DNA from: an uncultured Gammaproteobacteria bacterium
Lineage (GTDB): Bacteria > Pseudomonadota > Gammaproteobacteria > Berkiellales > Berkiellaceae
DNA length: 64,000 nucleotides
Direction of reading: 5' to 3'
Assembly (NCBI GenBank): GCA_902826485.1
Contig: CADEEZ010000005.1
Coordinates: 92,061-156,060, forward strand
This document shows, piece by piece, positions 53,641 to 62,117 of this stretch. Made by a program: the position numbers and the translations under genes. Position 1 is the stretch's first letter. Every line of letters starts with the position of its first letter. The notes beneath the pieces were generated by a model. That model was not told the DNA's origin and searched no databases. It saw only the letters and a list, made by a program, of their open reading frames with translations.

Positions 53641-54855
53641 TTGAGTAGTGTGTCACAAGAGTTTACCCGAGTGGTATCGGGTATGCGCCCAACCGGTTCA
53701 TTGCATCTTGGTCATTACCATGGGGTGCTAAAAAATTGGATCAAGCTACAGCATGAATACCAATGCTTTTTTTTCGTGGCCGATTTACACGCTTTAACCA
53801 CGCACTATGAACAGACTGACGTCATTGAACAATCGGTGTGGGATGTGATTATCGATTGGCTATCTGTGGGAATAAACCCGGGTGCCTGCAAAATTTTTAT
53901 ACAATCGAAAGTGCCAGAGCATTGTGAGTTATTTACCCTGTTATCAATGATTACCCCTCAAAGTTGGCTTGAACGCGTGCCCACTTATAAAGATCAACAA
54001 GAAAAATTAAAAGATCTGGATTTAGCGACTTACGGCTTTTTGGGTTACCCCTTATTACAATCGGCAGATATATTAGCGTATAAAGCCGGGCTTGTACCGG
54101 TAGGGGAAGATCAATTATCTCATTTAGAACTGACACGGGAAGTGGCCAGACGATTTAATTATTTATATGGCAAAGATAAAGGTTTTCAATCTAAGGTAGA
54201 CGAAGCCATTGAAAAAATGGGCAGAAAAAATGCCAAAGCTTATTTAAAATGTTTAAAAGCCTACCAAGAAGGTGGCGATGCGGATGCGCTGGAAACCGGG
54301 CATGCGCTGGTGTCTTCACAAGCAAACTTGTCGCTGGGTGACAGAGAACGTTTATACGGTTATTTAGAAGGCAGTGGCAAAATTATTTTACCAGAACCCC
54401 AAGCCTTATTAACGCCTGTTTCTAAGATGCCAGGCTTAGATTCTCAGAAAATGTCCAAATCGTACAATAATACGATTGCCTTAAGAGAAGCGCCTGAGGT
54501 GATTACGCATAAAATTAAAACCATGCCCACCGATCCGGCTCGCGTTCGAAGACAAGATCCAGGTACGCCTGAAAAATGCCCCGTTTGGGAATGGCATAAA
54601 ATTTATTCTTCGACCAGTGCGCAAGAATGGGTACAAGCAGGTTGCACCACTGCGGGTATTGGTTGTTTAGAATGTAAGCAAGTGATGTTAGACAAAGTTT
54701 TAGAAGAAAATAAAGTCTTTCGTAAGCAAGCAGAAGAGTATATAAACAACCCTAGCTTGGTCAAAGAAATTGTTCGAGATGGGTGTGAAGCGGCGCAAAA
54801 TATTGCCCGTGAAACACTTCAAGAAGTTAAAACCGCCATGGGCATTAAATTTTAA
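53641..54855 (+). CDS. trpS: tryptophan--tRNA ligase
   Basis: Charges tRNA-Trp. 404 residues, longer than the 330-340 of E. coli because of an insertion (about 185-230, GFQSKVDEAIEKMG) seen in the TrpS of several gammaproteobacteria including Legionella. ATP site GMRPTGSLHLGHYHG (HIGH motif) near residue 20, the motif VGEDQLSHLELTREVARRFN, and KMSKSYNN near 280. It starts with TTG at 53641, with AGGAA 8 bases before. The distal cysteines CLECK near 345 are unusual but may be structural. scpA starts 20 bases after the stop. Confidence 0.95.
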   Translation: MSSVSQEFTRVVSGMRPTGSLHLGHYHGVLKNWIKLQHEYQCFFFVADLHALTTHYEQTDVIEQSVWDVIIDWLSVGINPGACKIFIQSKVPEHCELFTLLSMITPQSWLERVPTYKDQQEKLKDLDLATYGFLGYPLLQSADILAYKAGLVPVGEDQLSHLELTREVARRFNYLYGKDKGFQSKVDEAIEKMGRKNAKAYLKCLKAYQEGGDADALETGHALVSSQANLSLGDRERLYGYLEGSGKIILPEPQALLTPVSKMPGLDSQKMSKSYNNTIALREAPEVITHKIKTMPTDPARVRRQDPGTPEKCPVWEWHKIYSSTSAQEWVQAGCTTAGIGCLECKQVMLDKVLEENKVFRKQAEEYINNPSLVKEIVRDGCEAAQNIARETLQEVKTAMGIKF

Positions 54856-54875
54856 CTGTAAGGAATTGCACTCAA

Positions 54876-55805
54876 ATGTCAGTTGGTGAACTCGTCGATC
54901 CGGCTCTTTTAGAGAAAATGGTCAATGAAACGGTTGCCCAAAGGCAGCATAAAAAAGAAGAACCTGTCGAAGTGGTTTCAGTGGTGTCGTCTTTTAAAAT
55001 TCATGGCAAGCCATTAGAAAAATTACCAGACGATTTATATATTCCGCCAGATGCTTTGCAGGTTTTCTTAGAGGCCTTTGAAGGCCCGTTGGATTTATTA
55101 TTGTATTTAATTCGCAAAAATAATTTAGATTTGCTCGAAATACCGCTTACTCAAATTACCCAACAATATTTAGTGTATGTTGAAATGATGAAAGTGTTGA
55201 GGTTAGAGTTAGCAGCAGAATATTTGGTGATGGCCGCTACTTTGGCTGAAATTAAATCCCGTTTATTATTACCCAGACCAAAATCAGCCTACTTAGAAGA
55301 AGAAAGTGATCCTCGGGCTGAATTAATTAGACGTTTGCAAGAATATGAACGTTTTAAAAAGGTGGCAGAAGAATTGGGGGCTTTGCCTGAAATTGGCAAA
55401 GACACTTATTTAGGGGGTGGCGCAGACGTTGAAAAACCAGAGGCCCCTAAAATCCCGCTGGTGACTTTACAAGAACTGGTGAGAGCCTTTTATGAAATTC
55501 TAAAACGGGCTGATTTAATTACACACCATCGCATTTCTAGAGAAAATTTATCTGTTCGGGAACGTATGTCGAGCATTTTGCATCACGTTTCAGAGCAAAA
55601 GTTTATGCCTTTTGAAAAGTGTTTTAACCTAAAAGAAGGGCGTTCTGGCGTGGTTGTGTCATTTTTAGCGATTTTAGAGTTATTAAAATTGGGGTTACTT
55701 GATATCATACAAGCAGACCTATTTGGACCCATTCATTTAAAAGCAGTCAGCGAGTCAGAGGCACTTACCGATGAACAAAGAGAACGAATTACAACGCCGG
55801 ATTGA
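54876..55805 (+). CDS. scpA: segregation and condensation protein A
   Basis: Kleisin subunit of the SMC-ScpAB condensin. 309 residues. The hallmark FEGPLDLLLYLIRKNNLDLL lies at about 69-88, then IPLTQITQQYLVYVEMM and the EIKSRLLLPRP segment. The C-terminal winged helix (LAILELLKLGLL) contacts SMC. The first 60 residues, rich in V, K and E, are a family-specific extension. AAGGAA precedes the ATG. Its end overlaps scpB by 35 bases. Confidence 0.95.
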   Translation: MSVGELVDPALLEKMVNETVAQRQHKKEEPVEVVSVVSSFKIHGKPLEKLPDDLYIPPDALQVFLEAFEGPLDLLLYLIRKNNLDLLEIPLTQITQQYLVYVEMMKVLRLELAAEYLVMAATLAEIKSRLLLPRPKSAYLEEESDPRAELIRRLQEYERFKKVAEELGALPEIGKDTYLGGGADVEKPEAPKIPLVTLQELVRAFYEILKRADLITHHRISRENLSVRERMSSILHHVSEQKFMPFEKCFNLKEGRSGVVVSFLAILELLKLGLLDIIQADLFGPIHLKAVSESEALTDEQRERITTPD

Positions 55806-56529
55806 AGCGGCTTTATTTGCTTTTGGCAAAGCGCTTGATGAAAATGCGATCATTAAATTATTTCCCGAAGGGCAAGAACCTGTCTTAGGGGAAGTCCGAG
55901 AAGCACTCAATGCATTAATGACGCATTATGAAGGGCGCGGAGTGGTACTAAAAAAAATAGCCAGTGGCTATCGTTTTCAAGTCGCTTTTGATGTGGCGCC
56001 AGATATCCAAGGTCTTTGGCAAGAAAAACCCCAAAAACACACCCGCGCTTTTCTTGAAACATTAGCACTTATCGCTTATAGGCAGCCGATTACCCGTGCC
56101 GAAATTGAAGACATTCGAGGGGTTCAGGTTAGCTCAAATATTATTAGGCAATTATTAGAGTTAGAATGGATTCGTGTGGTCGGGCACAAAGAAGTCCCCG
56201 GCAAGCCAGAGTTATTTGCCACCACGAAATCTTTTCTCGACCATTTTAGTCTGGATAGTTTAGAGGCCTTGCCGCCCCTTTCAGAATTAAGAGATCTAGA
56301 TTTAATTGCCAAAGAACTCGAAGCCAAAGAATCTAGCCAGGCATTAGAAAAAACAGAAGATTCAGAAGCGGATGAGCCTGATGAGTCTATAGAGGGCTTA
56401 GAAGAGCAAAGAAACTTTGCTAATTCAGAGGGATTAAGGGATAATTTCTCGGAAGTAGTGATGACCATTCCGAGTATATACGATGAAACCCAAGTTCCCG
56501 AGAAAGACCACGATTCGCAAGAATCCTGA
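55771..56529 (+). CDS. scpB: segregation and condensation protein B
   Basis: Partner of ScpA, two winged-helix domains. 252 residues. Seen: RIEAALFAFGKAL near the start, the FLETLALIAYRQPITRAEI segment, then VSSNIIRQLLELEWIRVVG and VPGKPELFATTKSFLDHF. The acidic, low-complexity tail (about 195-250) is usual for the family. The start lies within the end of scpA, and the end overlaps rluB by 47 bases, so the three are translated as one unit. Confidence 0.95.
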   Translation: MNKENELQRRIEAALFAFGKALDENAIIKLFPEGQEPVLGEVREALNALMTHYEGRGVVLKKIASGYRFQVAFDVAPDIQGLWQEKPQKHTRAFLETLALIAYRQPITRAEIEDIRGVQVSSNIIRQLLELEWIRVVGHKEVPGKPELFATTKSFLDHFSLDSLEALPPLSELRDLDLIAKELEAKESSQALEKTEDSEADEPDESIEGLEEQRNFANSEGLRDNFSEVVMTIPSIYDETQVPEKDHDSQES

Positions 56530-57382
56530 TGTAATTGCCGTTCCCGTTAAAAAAACAGACCGAATCCAAAAGGTTTTGGCTAATTTGGGGGTGGGATCTC
56601 GCCGAGAAATAGAAGAATGGATCAAACAGCAACGGCTGTGGGTGAATGACTATGTGGCGAAATTGGGTGATAAAATCACTGGCAAAGAAACCATTAAGCT
56701 CGACAGAAAAATTATCTGGCCAAGACATGCTAGCACCCCTAAAGCCTACTCTTATTTTAAAAGCCGTCATAAACCCACTGATGCGCCTTTTGAACTCGAA
56801 ACGATTATTTATCACAAGCCCATCGGCGAAATTTGCACCAATCTAAAAGAAACCGACAGGGTCAACGTTTTTTCTCGTTTGCCCAGGCCTAAACAAGGCA
56901 AATGGATCATGGTTGGCAGGCTAGATATCAATACTTCAGGCTTATTACTGTTTACGAATTATGGTGAACTCGCCCATCGTTTAATGCACCCTTCTTATGA
57001 AATTACCCGATCTTATTTTGTGAGAGTATTAGGCAATCACGATCCTAAAAGATTAATTGCGACCTTAACTAAAGGCGTGAAACTTGAAGATGGCATGGCA
57101 AAATTTGATTCTCTCGAACCGCTTAAAGATGAATCCTTAATTGATCCAGAAGATCGTAAAAAAGTGACCGCGAATCGGTGGTATTTGGCGACCTTGCACG
57201 AAGGTCGAAATCGAGAAGTACGACGTTTATTCGAGTCTCAAGAATTGAGAGTTTCTCGTTTAGTGCGGACAGGCTTTGGCGTCATTGCTTTGCCCAGATT
57301 GCTTAAAGCAGGCAAAGTTCAACGACTTACCCTTGAAGAGCAAAAAGAATTATTGAGCATGGTAAAGTTAGATAACTTGTAA
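56483..57382 (+). CDS. rluB: 23S rRNA pseudouridine synthase B
   Basis: Modifies U2605 of 23S rRNA. 299 residues. S4-like RNA-binding domain near 26-60 (RIQKVLANLGVGSRREIEEW), catalytic motif GRLDINTSGLLLFTNYGEL near 152-170 with the active Asp, and LHEGRNREVRRLFESQEL late. The ATG at 56483 overlaps scpB; the nearest later in-frame start would cut the S4 domain, so it is accepted despite a weak ribosome-binding site. scpA-scpB-rluB is the common order in gammaproteobacteria. Confidence 0.95.
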   Translation: MKPKFPRKTTIRKNPDVIAVPVKKTDRIQKVLANLGVGSRREIEEWIKQQRLWVNDYVAKLGDKITGKETIKLDRKIIWPRHASTPKAYSYFKSRHKPTDAPFELETIIYHKPIGEICTNLKETDRVNVFSRLPRPKQGKWIMVGRLDINTSGLLLFTNYGELAHRLMHPSYEITRSYFVRVLGNHDPKRLIATLTKGVKLEDGMAKFDSLEPLKDESLIDPEDRKKVTANRWYLATLHEGRNREVRRLFESQELRVSRLVRTGFGVIALPRLLKAGKVQRLTLEEQKELLSMVKLDNL

Positions 57383-57476
57383 TATATATAAGTTTACCTG
57401 TTGACTTATTGTTGTATAACTATTAGATTATCTTACATCTATTTGTTTACCTAAAATTCAGTGAGTTAATAAACTT

Positions 57477-59015
57477 ATGCCTAAAAATTATTCTCAATCT
57501 TATTATCTAGAAGCGCCCGATATTGCCCAACTGATTGAAACTTATCATCAAGCTTATCTAGAAAAATATCCTGACCACTTTTTATCTCAGTTAGATCCTC
57601 GTTTTTGGTTGAATGAATCAGGGGAATTGATTTTTTATGCTGGCGAGCAAGCTTTGGTGGATACAAACACCGAAGCAAATATTCAGCCGTTAGGCCGGGG
57701 CTTGTATGATGCCACTTTAACATTGGCTGCACGATTTCTTGAATTAGATTTAGCTGAGTTACCTTCAGAAAATCTTCATATTTTTTCACTTATCAATCTT
57801 GATAGGGGGCATTGGACTTCCGTTGTTTTATCGATAGAAGAGCTTAATGAAGAAAAATATCAAGCAATCTATAAAATTTATCAGCAATTTAAGAACTATT
57901 TAAAAGACAAACATCCTGATTTTGTTATGGCGAGGGATATAGAAAGACAAAGTTGTACAAATTTATTTGTACAATATGCCACCGGAAATCGTTTTGGATC
58001 GGTAGTAGGCATTCAAAACAAAACTGAAATTGATTTGTTAATTTGCGAATTTTTTGAATCCATAGGCAAAAAAGAATTATTAGAAATAAAACAAAAAGAA
58101 GGTGAAGCGCGTTATCTAGAGGGTAATTTAGAACTTGTGCTCACGTCAAAAAATCCAAGTGGAACTAATTTGCTTCATTTTGATTCGCTCCCCTCTAGTA
58201 ACACTGAGGCGAGAGTAAAGAATGCTTGCGAGAGATTTTTAGAGGTAAATCAAGCTAAAATAATGTATGCCAAAAATCTAATGAAACAAACGGGCGCAAC
58301 GTGTGGTGAACATGGTATTTTAAACCCATTGAGATACCTTTTCCTTAGATTGACAAACGTAGCGCCTTCTTCAGACTTAAGAACCGCCACCAATCATTTT
58401 TGTGTCGATTTTGCTAAATTGTTTTTGTTTGATTATAACGAAATTACGTATAAACAAAATTTTGCTCAAATTTTAAATGCGCAAAAATTAGAAGGACAAG
58501 AAGAAGCTAAAAAAAATCCCCTGATTCAACTTGAACTTGGAGAGAGCACTTCACCAGATAAAAAAGCCAAAATTAAAAAAATTGATACGGGTGAATTTTT
58601 AGCAAACGGCATATATATTGGCATAGGCTTAACGTTAGGGAGTGTGTATATTCTTGCCCCTATTTTAGGGATAGCGAATCCTATTTTAGCCGGATTATTT
58701 TCGGCGGCAGTGGGATTAGGGTCTGCTCAAATCGTTAAAGCGTTTGCGCCTGAAGTAGACGAAGCCATAGCAGAGATAAAGAGTGGTAATATTTTTACAC
58801 CTAAAAGTGATAAAGTAGACGAAGCAGATTTATTAGAAGCATTATCTAAGAAAGCGTTTGATAAAGAATATCCTTCTGTGCCTAATAAAACGTTTACGCC
58901 ATTGTTGTTATCTGTTACGAATGTTGCTCAAACTGCAATAACAGTTACGCCTACATTGGCAGTAGAAAACAAGCTAACAGATAATGTTGAACGTAAGGGA
59001 ATGAAAATAGATTAA
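57477..59015 (+). CDS. candidate CE-clan cysteine protease (Ulp1/ElaD-like) with membrane hairpin
   Basis: A 512-residue protein. Four elements match the CE-clan catalytic order: LINLDRGHWTSVVLSI with His112, LLHFDSLPSS with Asp236, and KQTGATCGEHG with Gln271 and Cys276. In this clan (Ulp1, SENP, ElaD, SseL, ChlaDub, YopJ) the set His-Asp-Gln-Cys makes proteases that remove ubiquitin or SUMO, or acetyltransferases. After the catalytic part, two hydrophobic stretches (about 380-430, from IYIGIGLTLGSVYILAPIL to LFSAAVGLGSAQIV) form a membrane hairpin, which is not typical of bacterial housekeeping enzymes. The best reading is an effector that acts on host ubiquitin signals at a membrane. Only search can tell which group it joins. 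Weak ribosome-binding site; single gene. Confidence 0.72.
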   Translation: MPKNYSQSYYLEAPDIAQLIETYHQAYLEKYPDHFLSQLDPRFWLNESGELIFYAGEQALVDTNTEANIQPLGRGLYDATLTLAARFLELDLAELPSENLHIFSLINLDRGHWTSVVLSIEELNEEKYQAIYKIYQQFKNYLKDKHPDFVMARDIERQSCTNLFVQYATGNRFGSVVGIQNKTEIDLLICEFFESIGKKELLEIKQKEGEARYLEGNLELVLTSKNPSGTNLLHFDSLPSSNTEARVKNACERFLEVNQAKIMYAKNLMKQTGATCGEHGILNPLRYLFLRLTNVAPSSDLRTATNHFCVDFAKLFLFDYNEITYKQNFAQILNAQKLEGQEEAKKNPLIQLELGESTSPDKKAKIKKIDTGEFLANGIYIGIGLTLGSVYILAPILGIANPILAGLFSAAVGLGSAQIVKAFAPEVDEAIAEIKSGNIFTPKSDKVDEADLLEALSKKAFDKEYPSVPNKTFTPLLLSVTNVAQTAITVTPTLAVENKLTDNVERKGMKID

Positions 59016-59032
59016 GGGTGCTGCCGATTTAA

Positions 59033-59066
59033 AAAGGGACGACACGGAGGTCGTCCCCTACAAAAA
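59033..59066 (-). repeat. REP element 4 of a convergent pair
   Basis: Stem GGGACGAC / GTCGTCCC with loop ACGGAG, followed by CCTACAAAA. Together with the next copy it forms a BIME-type inverted pair in the gap between two converging genes. Confidence 0.8.
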
Positions 59067-59114
59067 TCCAGCGTTTAAATTTAATACCTGCCGTTTTGAA
59101 TTAGCACAATCAAA

Positions 59115-59146
59115 TGTAGGGGACGACCTCCGTGTCGTCCCTCTTT
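59115..59146 (+). repeat. REP element 5
   Basis: TGTAGGGGACGACCTCCGTG then TCGTCCC: the reverse complement of element 4. The stem sequence differs from REPs 1 and 2 (GGACGA against GGCCGG) but pairing is kept. Confidence 0.8.
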
Positions 59147-59921
59147 AGGATTCTTTCTCACAAACCAATTTCCCCTTAAAATCCCCTCCACTTGCCAAGC
59201 AATATAAAAATAACTGGCTTGCTCTTTCAGGCGTATTTAATTCTTCAAAATTAATATCAGGCGAAACGCGGCGGCGCAATCGCGTACCCACTTTTCCAGG
59301 GTAAACTGTCATAACAGAAATGGCCGAATTATTTTCTACTTCTTCGTGAAGCACTTTTGCAAAGGTTTCAATGCCACTTTTGGCACAAGCATAGGCGCCA
59401 TAATAGGCTTTGCCTTCAGATGCCTCTAAATCGGTCGCAAATAAAATACTGGCAGCATCCGATTTATTTAATAAAGGTAATAAGGTTTTGGTTAATAAAA
59501 AAGGCACATGCAAATGTAAGTGGATGGTTTGTTGCCATTTTTGAATATCGTAAAGGGCAATCGGTTGCAGGCCAAACAAATCACCGGCTAGATGCACTAG
59601 GCCATCTAATTTCCCATATAAATTTTCTATGGCATCAAAAATTTCTTGCGATTGATCAGGCGTAATTTGTAATAAATTCACCGGTAATAACATCGGTTCT
59701 TTTATGTGTTTACCCAGTGCGCAGATTTCATCGTAAACCAAATTTAATTTTTTGAGTGTTTTACCTACTAAAATCACTTCAGCGCCGGCAAGTGCTGCAG
59801 AAATGGCGAGCGCGCGGCCCAATCCATCACTGGCGCCGGTTATCATGATCACTTTATTTTTTAAACAACCCTCAAAAAATGTGGGGTTGATAGGGATAGA
59901 AACAGAAGTTGGTATGGCCAT
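59145..59921 (-). CDS. yciK: short-chain dehydrogenase/reductase, YciK-like
   Basis: A 258-residue SDR enzyme. Cofactor site TGASDGLGRALAISAA near 28-43, HLAGDLFG in the middle and the catalytic Y-x-x-x-K in YGAYACAKSGIETFAK. The usual serine lies where ATDLEAS is found. Function in E. coli (YciK) is not settled. It completes the ubiG-phosphatase-yciK set that is conserved next to gyrA in Pseudomonas and Legionella relatives; here an orphan gene has been put between it and the phosphatase. AGGAT lies before the ATG. Confidence 0.85.
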   Translation of the reverse strand: MAIPTSVSIPINPTFFEGCLKNKVIMITGASDGLGRALAISAALAGAEVILVGKTLKKLNLVYDEICALGKHIKEPMLLPVNLLQITPDQSQEIFDAIENLYGKLDGLVHLAGDLFGLQPIALYDIQKWQQTIHLHLHVPFLLTKTLLPLLNKSDAASILFATDLEASEGKAYYGAYACAKSGIETFAKVLHEEVENNSAISVMTVYPGKVGTRLRRRVSPDINFEELNTPERASQLFLYCLASGGDFKGKLVCEKES

Positions 59922-59976
59922 TTTTTTATCCTAATATTAGGACGAATAATGGCGAATCACACTTAAGATGTCAATA

Positions 59977-60606
59977 TCAGTTAGTTTCTGAAATATCTAC
60001 TGTCAAGGCATAGTGACTATATGACAAAGGAATCATTTGTTGAGTGACTAATTTTTTTTCGTGTTGATGTTTTATATCCATCGCTTTTTTATAGGTTTTG
60101 GCAATTTTTTTAGCACGAAGTGTTCCAGCCTCTGTCGATTGATAGCAAGTGGCTAGTGAAGGAGTGGTATTCAAATATTCAATTACTTTTTGAATGTCAT
60201 AATTGAAATGGGCTAAAAATATGGCTGAAAATTTATCGGCTTGTTGTTTGGCGGTGAGCAAATCGATAGGATTTTTAAGCAGTTTGGCATAAATAGTCGG
60301 CAATTGATGTGAGGCTATCATGGCCCATTGAAAAGCCAAAATGGCACCAATAGGCTCAATGGCCTTAGGTAAAGCAGGCACGTCTATATAGATGCCATTC
60401 ATAATCTTAGATTTGGATTGAGGTGCTTGAAAAAAGAATTTGATTTCGGTTTGGGTAAATAATTTTAATTCTTCATGAATCGGACTAATGCGAATTTGGT
60501 GCCAACGGGTATCAAGGGATTGGACAGCAGATTGTTCATGCCCATCATTTTTAGCAGAACTTGCATTGCTCGTCTGAGTAAAATTTATTTGTTGGGAAGT
60601 TAACAT
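59977..60606 (-). CDS. hypothetical protein, orphan between yciK and the phosphatase
   Basis: I do not recognise this 209-residue protein. A Gln/Ser/Asn-rich N-terminus (MLTSQQINFTQTSNASS) leads to a compact region; about residues 115-180 (LTAKQQADKFSAIFLAHFNY then IQKVIEYLN and TLRAKKIAKTYKKAM) have the helix layout seen behind the active site of M48-type metalloproteases, but the HEXXH motif is missing, so if related it is inactive. This is a weak resemblance. The ATG at 60606 was chosen over a start 36 bases upstream because GGAAT precedes it. The disordered start and lack of homologue would fit an effector. Confidence 0.5.
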   Translation of the reverse strand: MLTSQQINFTQTSNASSAKNDGHEQSAVQSLDTRWHQIRISPIHEELKLFTQTEIKFFFQAPQSKSKIMNGIYIDVPALPKAIEPIGAILAFQWAMIASHQLPTIYAKLLKNPIDLLTAKQQADKFSAIFLAHFNYDIQKVIEYLNTTPSLATCYQSTEAGTLRAKKIAKTYKKAMDIKHQHEKKLVTQQMIPLSYSHYALTVDISETN

Positions 60607-60723
60607 ATTCTTATTCCAATTATGCTTAATAGTTTTAATCAAAAATAAGCTTTTTGGAGAGAAGTAAATGCAGGAGATGATCAGGGCTATAAGGGGGCGA
60701 ACTTCGTTTTAGGTTGTGAGAGA

Positions 60724-61389
60724 TTAGCTAGTACTAAATCTAGGGGGTAAAATTTCATTTGGATGCTGAATGTAGTGGTCCGCTCCCCATTCAAGCGGAC
60801 GATCGTTTAGACTCAAATACCCATACATCGCCATAAACGTGGCCAGCATGCCAGCTGATTTCCCTGCGATGATGTCTCTTTGTGCATCTCCGACATAATA
60901 ACAGGCTTCTGGCGGCACACCCATTTGTTCACAAGCATACAAAATGGGTAAAGGGCTGGGTTTAGAAACACTTAAAGTATCGCCACTGACGATGGCATGA
61001 GCGCGTTGACTCAAGTTTAATTTTGACAGTAAAGGGTCGGTGAGAAAATGTGGTTTATTCGTGACAATACCCCATTTAAGGCCAGACTGCTCAATGTTAA
61101 GCAATAAATCTTCGATACCCGGAAAATAATGCGTGTTGCAACCGAGATTGTCGAGATAAATCCCCAAAAAACGTTGTTTAAGTTTTTCAAAATCGGGATG
61201 CGTCTCAGTAAGATTAAAGGCCGTTTTAACGACTTCAGCAGAGCCATGTGAAACCGCCGTTCTAATGGTTTCTAAAGACACCGGGGATAATCCGAGTTCT
61301 CCCCGTAATTGATTAATGCCATCGGTAAACTCAGGCGCAGTATCGAGTAAAGTTCCGTCTAAATCGAATAAAATCGCTTTTGGTTTCAT
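60724..61389 (-). CDS. mupP: HAD phosphatase, MupP/Gph type
   Basis: A 221-residue HAD-family phosphatase: LFDLDGTLLDTAPEF near 8-22 with the nucleophile and acid Asp pair, WGIVTNKPHFLT with the conserved Thr/Lys pair, and YVGDAQRDI with the two acidic metal ligands. By sequence alone it would be called phosphoglycolate phosphatase (gph). By position, directly after ubiG and before yciK, it corresponds to P. aeruginosa PA3172, MupP, which dephosphorylates N-acetylmuramate 6-phosphate in cell-wall recycling. The symbol rests on that gene order. ubiG ends 14 bases upstream. Confidence 0.75.
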   Translation of the reverse strand: MKPKAILFDLDGTLLDTAPEFTDGINQLRGELGLSPVSLETIRTAVSHGSAEVVKTAFNLTETHPDFEKLKQRFLGIYLDNLGCNTHYFPGIEDLLLNIEQSGLKWGIVTNKPHFLTDPLLSKLNLSQRAHAIVSGDTLSVSKPSPLPILYACEQMGVPPEACYYVGDAQRDIIAGKSAGMLATFMAMYGYLSLNDRPLEWGADHYIQHPNEILPPRFSTS

Positions 61390-61403
61390 AAATGGCTCAA
61401 TTT

Positions 61404-62108
61404 TTAAATAGGTTTTGTCGCATGCAGCAGATAATTCACGCTAAGAGAAGACGATAAACTAAAATCTTGAGTAAATACATTATATTTTACGCCAGATAAA
61501 TTATTCAACGTTAAACCCGATTGACGTAAAAGTTGGCCAAATTCATTTGGGCGAATAAACTTTTTATATTCATGTGTGCCTTTAGGCAATTTATTCAGCA
61601 AATATTCTGCGCCAATGATAGCGGTAAGATAGGATGCGGGCGTGCGATTTAAGGTTGAACAAAAAAGATGGCCGCCTGGCTTCAATAATGTGGCAATTGC
61701 TTGTATAAGCTGCATGGGGTCGGGCACATGCTCGATTAATTCCATGCAGGTGATCACATCAAATTGTTCTGGGTGCAGAGTGGCATAATTTTCGGCTGAG
61801 TCACAGACATAAGTAGGGGCAGAAATAACCGCCTCTTGCGGCCAATGTAATCGGGCCACCGTAAGGGCATCTTCGGCTAAGTCTAGCCCGGTGACATTTG
61901 CGCCCATAATCGCCAGCGATTCGGTTAAAATGCCACCACCACAGCCAATGTCTAACACTTTTTTGTTTTCTAGCGAAACTTTACTTGTGATATATCCTAA
62001 TCGAATGGGATTAAGTTTATGCAAGGGTTCACAAGGACCGTTGGGATCCCACCAAGTCGCGGCCATTTGGTTAAATTTGGTGATTTCAGTGGGATCGATG
62101 TTTTGCAT
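61404..62108 (-). CDS. ubiG: ubiquinone biosynthesis O-methyltransferase
   Basis: Methylates both hydroxyls on the way to ubiquinone. 234 residues, normal. Start MQNIDPTEITKFNQMAATWW, family mark FNQMAATWWDPNGPCEPLH, SAM site VLDIGCGGGILTESLA near 48-63, and CMELIEHVPDP in the middle. Ubiquinone fits the complex II genes in this window. It starts the ubiG-mupP unit. Confidence 0.96.
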   Translation of the reverse strand: MQNIDPTEITKFNQMAATWWDPNGPCEPLHKLNPIRLGYITSKVSLENKKVLDIGCGGGILTESLAIMGANVTGLDLAEDALTVARLHWPQEAVISAPTYVCDSAENYATLHPEQFDVITCMELIEHVPDPMQLIQAIATLLKPGGHLFCSTLNRTPASYLTAIIGAEYLLNKLPKGTHEYKKFIRPNEFGQLLRQSGLTLNNLSGVKYNVFTQDFSLSSSLSVNYLLHATKPI

Positions 62109-62117
62109 AGGGTTTTA

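Noticed and set aside
59977-60606. M48-type metalloprotease
   Set aside because: No HEXXH motif can be found; only the later helix pattern resembles the family.
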